Positions 58,717-64,000 of a stretch of DNA of 64,000 nt are shown one piece after another. Under the pieces are notes generated by a model. That model had not been told where the DNA came from, searched no databases, and was given only the letters and a program-made list of their open reading frames with translations. The stretch is from Pseudomonas sp. MWU15-20650 (GTDB taxonomy: Bacteria; Pseudomonadota; Gammaproteobacteria; Pseudomonadales; Pseudomonadaceae), in assembly GCF_023242475.1 (NCBI RefSeq), contig NZ_JALJFG010000001.1, positions 62,001 to 126,000 on the forward strand, written 5' to 3'. The position numbers were made by a program, and so were the translations under genes. How positions within the stretch are numbered: position 1 is the stretch's first letter; every line of letters begins with the position of its first letter.

Positions 58717-58941
58717 TCAACCCAGCGATTCCCAGCCCTTTACCCGCGAGTCTTCTGGTGTATCGGCGAGCAGTTGCTCCAGACTCAGCTTGTTGCGACC
58801 CGGCCGCACGATGAGCATGTCCTGACCGACCCTGATGCATTCCACCACAGAACCCGTCTTCAGGTGGTTCTGCGCCACAAATTCATCCGGTAAGCTGAGG
58901 ACCAGGGCCCCCTTGAAGCGACGCAGTACCAGCGTATTCAT
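58717..58941 (-). CDS. AbrB/MazE-fold antitoxin-like protein
   Basis: A 74-residue swapped-hairpin AbrB-type protein (LRRFKGALVLSLPDEFVAQNHLKTGSVVECIRVGQDMLIV) with the antitoxin-like tail KLSLEQLLAD. It resembles PemI/ChpS antitoxins, yet no PemK/MazF toxin is adjacent. GAGG lies 9 bases upstream of the ATG at 58941. It may be an orphan antitoxin or a repressor of the element. Confidence 0.78.
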   Translation of the reverse strand: MNTLVLRRFKGALVLSLPDEFVAQNHLKTGSVVECIRVGQDMLIVRPGRNKLSLEQLLADTPEDSRVKGWESLG

Positions 58942-59055
58942 CAGGATGTCCTCAGGTTCATTACAACTGTTCGGTGGCAGAAGGGGCAGATCGACCCACA
59001 GCTGAACCCAGTGCAATTCGCAGTAGGCCGTTTGAAGGACGATCCGAATTCGCTG

Positions 59056-59493
59056 TCAACTCAGGACGCCATGTTCGACTTGTCCAATCAACGTTAGCAG
59101 CGCCTGTCTCTCGACGGCCGTGGCCAGCATGTCCTTTGGACGACGCCCGCCGAGTCCATACTGCGGCGTGTCCATCCACCCATTGGCCATGCCGGTATCA
59201 CCCTCGAAGAGACAGCTCGCGTGCACCAGCACCAAAGCAATTTGAAACAGTTGATCGCTTTCACGGCTATTAAAGCGCCCATGCTGGCGTCGGCGCCGCA
59301 ACGTTGAGGGGGACATCGACAGCCATGCTCTCAGTGCAGGGGACGTCAGCTGAAACACACTGATCAGGTGATCCCACACAGCAAAGGGGAAGCCGAGGCG
59401 AACCAAGCCCAGCAGGTGCTCACCTTGCGAAGGAAGGCCCAAACGCTGCCAATAGGCATCCTTCATCTGGCCGTCATGGGCTAACAGGCTCAT
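59056..59493 (-). CDS. MbcA/ParS/Xre-type antitoxin-like protein
   Basis: A 145-residue protein: an N-terminal helical region with Xre-like LSMSPSTLRRRRQHGRF (about 75-95), and the C-terminal toxin-binding domain of MbcA/ParS antitoxins (GMANGWMDTPQYGLGGRRPKDMLATAVERQALLTLIGQVEHGVLS). A RES toxin normally follows; none is present. GGAGG precedes the ATG at 59493. It follows the 112-residue protein by 31 bases, which could be an unconventional partner. Confidence 0.85.
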   Translation of the reverse strand: MSLLAHDGQMKDAYWQRLGLPSQGEHLLGLVRLGFPFAVWDHLISVFQLTSPALRAWLSMSPSTLRRRRQHGRFNSRESDQLFQIALVLVHASCLFEGDTGMANGWMDTPQYGLGGRRPKDMLATAVERQALLTLIGQVEHGVLS

Positions 59494-59524
59494 CGCGTTC
59501 CTCCGAGCGGTAGAACACCTCAAT

Positions 59525-59863
59525 TCAATGCAGGCAGTATCGCGAGCCCAGCCGCGCAGCGGTGCTGAATAAGCTCAGCAAATGCGTCAGGGATTTGCGT
59601 CCTCCGTGAGTGTGAAAATTCACGATGAGAAAGCGCTCGCGGTCGCTTGTTTCAATCAAATACCGATGCTGATACTCCAGCACTTGGCTAATTGGCTCCG
59701 AAAGGATCAATGCCCCATCACGGTACTCCAAGCTCTTGTAAACCGTACCTATCACGCAATAACTGCTGATATAGGCATCGAGGAGGTAGCCGGTGATCCA
59801 CTGCTCGGGGTAACTTTCCAGCAGGGCGCTGAGCAACATTCGCACTTTTCGGTCGGTCAGCAT
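59525..59863 (-). CDS. Small paralogous protein A, function unknown
   Basis: A 112-residue protein. It shares with the protein at 60011-60367 the pattern TGYL....CVG.VY, followed by a W/Y-rich stretch and F.IV.F..GGR.SL. GGAGGTGA lies before the ATG at 59863. It lies directly upstream of the MbcA-like gene and could be its partner. Not recognised. Confidence 0.6.
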   Translation of the reverse strand: MLTDRKVRMLLSALLESYPEQWITGYLLDAYISSYCVIGTVYKSLEYRDGALILSEPISQVLEYQHRYLIETSDRERFLIVNFHTHGGRKSLTHLLSLFSTAARLGSRYCLH

Positions 59864-59940
59864 TGATTCACCTCCACCTCGGGATGGACGCATCGATGGA
59901 TGCCGAGTCAGCCAACGGAATGCACCTGACAGTCTCGACT

Positions 59941-60011
59941 GAGGCTGCGTAAACCTGTTTTTTTGCGTAAACCGGTGCGGTTTACGTAAAACAAAAGGTT
60001 TACGCGGCCTC
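59941..60011. repeat. 71-bp nested palindrome with four GCGTAAACC motifs
   Basis: Two GCGTAAACC copies (59947-59955, 59965-59973) face two complements (GGTTTACGT at 59979-59987, GGTTTACGC at 59997-60005). Both pairs and an outer GAGGC/GCCTC centre on 59976, giving an almost fully paired 33-bp-arm hairpin. Within each arm the copies are 18 bases apart. It fills the gap between the two paralogous genes. No known element was recognised. Confidence 0.85.
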
Positions 60012-60367
60012 TACTGGCAGTGGCGTGCCGTGGGATGAACCCCTTTCAGCGAAATCTTGAGAAATGCGTCCAATGATCGACGGCCACCCTCTCGGGCAAA
60101 ACTGACGATCACATAAAAGCTGCCGCTCGCTGTAATGCAGATCCAATGACGTTCCCGCTCTTCGACGCGATAAATGTCCGACGTTCGAATCGTGTGTCCG
60201 TCACGCAGCCAACCATCCGGTCTCGCTTTCGCATGACCGTACACTTGCCCGACACAACAACAGGCAACCATCCGCACGTTGATCAGATAACCCGTCACGG
60301 GAGCCTCAAACTCCGTGCGCCTGGCGCGCGCCAGCTGGCGTAAAGCGTAATGACTGACAGGAGCCAT
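60011..60367 (-). CDS. Small paralogous protein B, function unknown
   Basis: A 118-residue protein, paralogue of the one at 59525-59863: VTGYLINVRMVACCCVGQVYG and FYVIVSFAREGGRRSLDAFLKI match its conserved blocks. GGAGGTAA precedes the ATG at 60367. Its stop codon lies at the edge of the 71-bp palindrome. It follows tniQ on the same strand with a 137-base gap. Not recognised. Confidence 0.6.
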   Translation of the reverse strand: MAPVSHYALRQLARARRTEFEAPVTGYLINVRMVACCCVGQVYGHAKARPDGWLRDGHTIRTSDIYRVEERERHWICITASGSFYVIVSFAREGGRRSLDAFLKISLKGVHPTARHCQ

Positions 60368-60504
60368 TGCTTACCTCCAGAACCCGATTGAAGCAGTGCC
60401 TCGCCAGCCATCACACTCACTGCGAAGGCGGGCACACTTAGGATCGATAGGCGCACATGGCTCAGTTACTTCGCCACTCAACGCTCGCGCCGTACAACCA
60501 GCTC

Positions 60505-62349
60505 TTATTGCAAAACAGGAGAGGTACTGAAACGCTCTCGTTTGCTGGGCTGGGCTGCCCTGACCAAATCGTCGATGCGCAGCAATACGCCGCGTCGAGT
60601 ACCCTGGCCGGTTCTTGGTGCGAGTGCAGGTTCAACCCCGCCGGGTACCAATCCTCGCAACATCCAAATGGATTTCGTATCGTTGCGGCGCGCCAAGTCG
60701 GCTAGCACGGCAAACTCAGAGGTGAACTCCAACAACCCGGACAGCGGAATCACCCAATGCAATTTGCCATTGACTGACTCTCTATGCGCCTTCAAAAAAC
60801 CGGTCTCAATCCATTCCTTAATCGACTCATGCTTCCAGCCGCGAAGACGCGCGAGCTGGGTAATGCTCAACACCGGTTCGAGCTGTTCCTCTTCAAAACA
60901 GCCTTTGATTTCAGCCATGTCGTAGCGCAGACCCGCGATGCCCGGCACTTCAGCAATAACCGCCACAGGAAGAATTTCCTGGTGCAGAATTTTTTGCAGG
61001 ACCTGACAAATGTGCGTATCCGGGATGCCGTTTTTGCTTGAGATGCCTTGCAGTCCCACCCAGGCTGACTCGTCAACCGCTCGTGATTGAACGCCCTTAT
61101 GCAGGCGTTTCACCAATGTATCGACATCGACAGCCAGAAATTCGGCGGATACCAGCGAGGGACGTTGGGCCTTGGTCTTTCTATCCAATGCACCGGATTG
61201 CATGAGCTTTTCAAATACCACTTTGCTAACACCTAGTCGACGTCGAACCTCGGTCGCGGTCAGGTAATGCAAGCGATCTTGGCGCACTTTCTCGACGACG
61301 TCCCGGTGAATGGAAACGAATCGATTTTTGCCGTTAACAGTGACTTTACCCCGGATTTCGCCAGTGGTCACCGCGCTACGAATCAATTGCGAGCCAATTC
61401 CAATCAGACGTCCAGCTTCTTCCGAAGTCAGCCAACACTTGTCTTTTAGGTGTTGCGGATCGATGGTGCTGAGCCGCAGGTTAAGGTGGCCGTCAAAGTT
61501 ATGGGTCAGATGCTGGACCAGCGCTTGCCGAATACAGTCATACGCCGGATCGGTGTAGCGCTGATGCAACTCGCGGTACCAGCCCCCCAATCGTTTGGCC
61601 AAACCTGGCCCTTCAGTGCTGGCCAGGCGGCTGCGCAGAGCCTCATCGAAACGCGTCGGCCATTGCAACAGCAGGCCAAAACCGGTGTGCGCCTCTACCA
61701 TCATTTCATCGGCCGTCGACTTGCCCCGTGAACGACTCTGACCGGTGAACTGCTTGCCGAGCAAACACAACAAATCGACCAGATCGGCAGGAGGCAGACC
61801 ACTGCGCCAAGCCGGTGGCAGCGAGTGTCGAGCCTGATGCTCTACACCCAGCATGAGCGCTGAAAGGGCCAGCGTCTGCTCGCTGGCTGTGACGCCAGTA
61901 TTTTGCGCGTAAGGCTGGCCACAATCGCAGCGTTCAAGCTGACCGAGCGCATTGAAGCCTTGGCCACAGGCGACGCAGCTCGACACCAACTGAATGTCGT
62001 GATGAGGGCAGGCTGTCATCAGCACATGGCCCCAACCGATGCGTTGATAAGGATGCTGTGCAATACACCGGGGGCATACCTTGTGACCCTCACGGATCTG
62101 ATATTTGGGGCGAAGCATGACGTTGCAACTGTCTGGAGCAGGTTGGCGAACGGCCAACTGGGCAGCATCGAGGTGCAACATCTCCGCCAGCCGGGCAAGC
62201 TCCGTGTCACTGTAGGCCAACCGGGATTTCACCCCGAAGCTGGCCAAGAAGGCTTTAAGGCTTGGGGCCAGGTTACGCTCACTGACCCGTCGCAGAAAAC
62301 CGTGCAGAGACTCATCGGAATACGGTTGCAGACGCACGATCAAGCTCAT
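60505..62349 (-). CDS. TniQ/TnsD-family target-selection protein
   Basis: A 614-residue protein. The N-terminal TniQ domain carries a zinc finger, CPRCIAQHPYQRIGWGHVL...CPHHDIQLVSSCVACG (about residues 90-140). The C-terminal half has three helix-turn-helix segments: WLTSEEAGRLIGIG, YLTATEVRRRLGVSK and SITQLARLRGWKHES. Such long TniQ proteins (TnsD type) bind a specific chromosomal target. The start overlaps the upstream TnsC stop (ATGA). It selects the insertion site by analogy with Tn7 TnsD. Confidence 0.88.
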   Translation of the reverse strand: MSLIVRLQPYSDESLHGFLRRVSERNLAPSLKAFLASFGVKSRLAYSDTELARLAEMLHLDAAQLAVRQPAPDSCNVMLRPKYQIREGHKVCPRCIAQHPYQRIGWGHVLMTACPHHDIQLVSSCVACGQGFNALGQLERCDCGQPYAQNTGVTASEQTLALSALMLGVEHQARHSLPPAWRSGLPPADLVDLLCLLGKQFTGQSRSRGKSTADEMMVEAHTGFGLLLQWPTRFDEALRSRLASTEGPGLAKRLGGWYRELHQRYTDPAYDCIRQALVQHLTHNFDGHLNLRLSTIDPQHLKDKCWLTSEEAGRLIGIGSQLIRSAVTTGEIRGKVTVNGKNRFVSIHRDVVEKVRQDRLHYLTATEVRRRLGVSKVVFEKLMQSGALDRKTKAQRPSLVSAEFLAVDVDTLVKRLHKGVQSRAVDESAWVGLQGISSKNGIPDTHICQVLQKILHQEILPVAVIAEVPGIAGLRYDMAEIKGCFEEEQLEPVLSITQLARLRGWKHESIKEWIETGFLKAHRESVNGKLHWVIPLSGLLEFTSEFAVLADLARRNDTKSIWMLRGLVPGGVEPALAPRTGQGTRRGVLLRIDDLVRAAQPSKRERFSTSPVLQ

Positions 62350-63290
62350 GACGCCACTCCCTTTGCGACGGACCGGGGCACAGACATGTGTGCCTCGGTC
62401 AACATTCTGGCGAACCCTTGCCCCAGTAGACTTTCTACAGGGGGGTTGCCTTCAAAGGGATTAAATTCGAGAAAGCGGGTGTTGATTGCTTCCGCGTAGG
62501 CGCGGACCAAGGTCTGCTCCGTGATGCGCTGATTCGTTGCCAAATGCTCTACGGCATGGAGCAGCTTCACCAGCATGCCAATGCGCCCCAAGCAGGCGGC
62601 ATAGACGCGTCTGGCATAGTCCAAGTCTGTCGCATCAGGAATGACCCAGCCAGCATCACTAAATGCTTCAGTCAATGACAACAGGGCACGGCGAAACTCC
62701 AATTGCTCGCCTTCGTGATTCCAGTTGTAGGGACGAAACTCGAACACGGCTTCAGCGCGGTCGCGCAGTTGTTCATTGCGGATCAAGACCTCGTTTGCCA
62801 AAGGCAATCCAGTGAGCACCAAGGTCAGCCCCATCTCTTCGCCGAGCACCTTCAACCAGTCCGCCGCTTCCCGGGCAGCAGTGCGAGAACCACGCTCGGC
62901 AAAATGTTGCATTTCATCGAAGACCAGGACTCTCGTCCCGGTAATCTTGATCAACTCGCAAGCCATGCGAGTCAGCTCTTCAGAGCTTGAACGGTTATAG
63001 CGCGGGGAACCCAAACCCTCTAGCAAGGCAATAGGCAAGGAGCGACGCGTTGGATTTACCGGCGTTACGACGCGCACAATGGGCATACGTCGAATGCCGT
63101 CGACCACTTTTGGCACGTTGTCGGCCATAACCGTTTTCACCAGTTCGCTCTTGCCGACCCGGGTCGGTCCAAAGATCGGCAGGATCAAGGATTCGCCGGC
63201 CAGACCACGCTTGACCGTAGACTCCAAACGGCTCAGTGCCTGGCTGAAGGTTGCGTGCTCGATCAACTCGTATTTCACCAGAGCACTCAT
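62346..63290 (-). CDS. TnsC/TniB-family AAA+ transposition ATPase
   Basis: A 314-residue AAA+ regulator that links target choice to the transposase. Walker A is GPTRVGKSEL near residue 45 and Walker B is LVFDEMQHF near residue 130. The length is short compared with Tn7 TnsC and closer to TniB of Tn5053. It overlaps both neighbours by 4 bases (ATGA), forming a coupled unit TnsB-TnsC-TniQ. Confidence 0.92.
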   Translation of the reverse strand: MSALVKYELIEHATFSQALSRLESTVKRGLAGESLILPIFGPTRVGKSELVKTVMADNVPKVVDGIRRMPIVRVVTPVNPTRRSLPIALLEGLGSPRYNRSSSEELTRMACELIKITGTRVLVFDEMQHFAERGSRTAAREAADWLKVLGEEMGLTLVLTGLPLANEVLIRNEQLRDRAEAVFEFRPYNWNHEGEQLEFRRALLSLTEAFSDAGWVIPDATDLDYARRVYAACLGRIGMLVKLLHAVEHLATNQRITEQTLVRAYAEAINTRFLEFNPFEGNPPVESLLGQGFARMLTEAHMSVPRSVAKGVAS

Positions 63291-64000
63291 TGTGCGTCTC
63301 CTTTAACGGATTTCTTGCGACGCGGCGCGGCTGAGAGCACTGCTGTCGTAGACGGAGTGTCAAGAATCGTCTCGACTGCCGGACGAGACGTCTCTTGGCG
63401 CAAGGTCTTGAACCGCTCTTCTTCACGCTCCCGCCCTCGCGCAGCATGATTCTTATCTTTCATACTTCCACCGACCGCCCGGTCACGACCTTCTTTCAGC
63501 ATCTGCATATCAGCGATTTGGTAGTCCTCGCCGGACAACTGGGCATCGCTTTTCCCGAGGGCGCGGCGAATAGTGCGCGCCTCTTCAAAGCCGATCAAAG
63601 GCATCCCAGGCCGCTTGTTGTACGCTTCGATCAACACATCGGCATCGTCGGGATCAACCACAAAAATCGAGCGACAATCGAGCGGATTGAGCCGTACCTT
63701 AACCTTGGTTTTTTGCCCCCGGCGCTGATACAGCTTGCTCAACTCGAAACTGTTGTATTTCATGGTGTCGTGACACACACCCTCCCGACCCAACGTTTTT
63801 TCACAGGTGTGATAACGCAGACAAGCATTCCTGAACTCCACAGGATCTGGCGGTGGCATCACTGGATGTTGCCTCTTCAACAACTCCATGGCCCGTGCCG
63901 GCGAGCAGCCAGGTTCAAAGCGGTGCTCCAACCGTTGAAGTGGGGTTTGCATGTACACGTCCGCTACCCACTTGATGATCAAAGCCTCAAGCTCCACGAC
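63287..64000 (-). CDS. Mu/TnsB-type transposase, C-terminal part
   Basis: A partial gene whose frame runs off the window; about 237 residues are visible. The Mu-transposase C-terminal domain is clear: EKTLGREGVCHDTMKYNSFELSKL, then VRLNPLDCRSIFVVDPDD. A basic tail rich in Lys and Arg ends the protein and is expected to contact TnsC. The DDE catalytic residues lie outside the window. It reads leftwards into TnsC with a 4-base overlap. Confidence 0.9.
   Translation of the reverse strand, partial: VVELEALIIKWVADVYMQTPLQRLEHRFEPGCSPARAMELLKRQHPVMPPPDPVEFRNACLRYHTCEKTLGREGVCHDTMKYNSFELSKLYQRRGQKTKVKVRLNPLDCRSIFVVDPDDADVLIEAYNKRPGMPLIGFEEARTIRRALGKSDAQLSGEDYQIADMQMLKEGRDRAVGGSMKDKNHAARGREREEERFKTLRQETSRPAVETILDTPSTTAVLSAAPRRKKSVKGDAQ

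Larger units (their letters stand above)
50705..64000. mobile_element. Tn7-like transposon (left part, continues past window)
   Basis: The right side carries a Mu/TnsB-type transposase, a TnsC/TniB ATPase and a TniQ/TnsD target protein, in that order and direction. The left boundary is set at the outermost TGTCR repeat; other copies at 50780 or 50803 are possible, and the second terminus and target duplication are outside or unresolved. Cargo genes from 50906 to about 60400 include several defence-like proteins and are visibly AT-richer around 53.3-57.4 kb. Housekeeping synteny stops at about 50.6 kb. The target is probably the region near gyrB, by inference from gene order in relatives. Confidence 0.6.

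Noticed and set aside
58717-60367. A standard RES-Xre or PemIK toxin-antitoxin system
   Set aside because: The antitoxin-like genes are present, but no protein with RES or MazF/PemK features is encoded next to them.

Overview
The window is chromosomal DNA of a Pseudomonas species, most likely of the P. fluorescens group. The main evidence is a block of genes in the order usual next to the Pseudomonas replication origin: aroE-hemF, qor, tsaC, dprA, a TsaP-like gene, def, fmt, rsmB, trkA, a TPR protein, lpxL, tag, glyQS, gmhB and plsC. Supporting evidence is trpI-trpBA, a LexA-boxed radical SAM gene, two Pseudomonas-type parS sites and many REP/REPIN repeats. In relatives gyrB-recF-dnaN-dnaA lies just beyond plsC, so the right edge of the window should point at oriC; that part is inference.

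Layout. 0-10.7 kb: start of a SulP transporter and a beta-carbonic anhydrase, an SOS-controlled radical SAM protein, a three-gene membrane gluconate 2-dehydrogenase operon, an exported tyrosine phosphatase, prlC-yheV, a gamma-carbonic-anhydrase-like protein and a HAD phosphatase. 10.8-19.3 kb: small envelope and stress genes (two lipoproteins, two DUF1161 proteins, OsmC, LLM oxidoreductase, dodecin, DUF883), then trpI/trpBA and a CigR/RcnB-like protein. 19.3-23.6 kb: a D-galactonate operon dgoK-A-D-T. 23.7-29.2 kb: a dioxygenase and LysR regulator, divergent from choline-sulfatase betC, choX and a second SulP transporter. 29.3-45.6 kb: the origin-proximal housekeeping block, in which the TsaP-like gene has lost its LysM domain. 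45.7-50.6 kb: a sensory unit made of a CHASE2 histidine kinase, a FecR protein and a divergent OmpR-type response regulator.

50.7-64 kb is an accessory island, AT-richer in its middle, interpreted as a Tn7-like transposon. Its core genes tnsB (C-terminal part only), tnsC/tniB and tniQ/tnsD run leftwards with 4-bp overlaps, and a cluster of five TGTCR repeats at 50.70-50.84 kb looks like its far end. The cargo looks like conflict and defence material: an AEP-primase/helicase of the TOTE type, a CoiA-like zinc protein, YegP, a co-translated pair of a STAS-like/winged-helix protein and a GHKL ATPase, a divergent GIY-YIG nuclease, an unknown 378-residue protein, two antitoxin-like genes without recognisable toxins, and two small paralogues separated by a 71-bp nested palindrome. 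The two parS sites flank or sit inside the presumed transposon end, so the element has probably inserted in the chromosome-partition region near oriC.

No tRNA, rRNA or CRISPR array was seen. All assignments come from reading the sequence; no database search was run.
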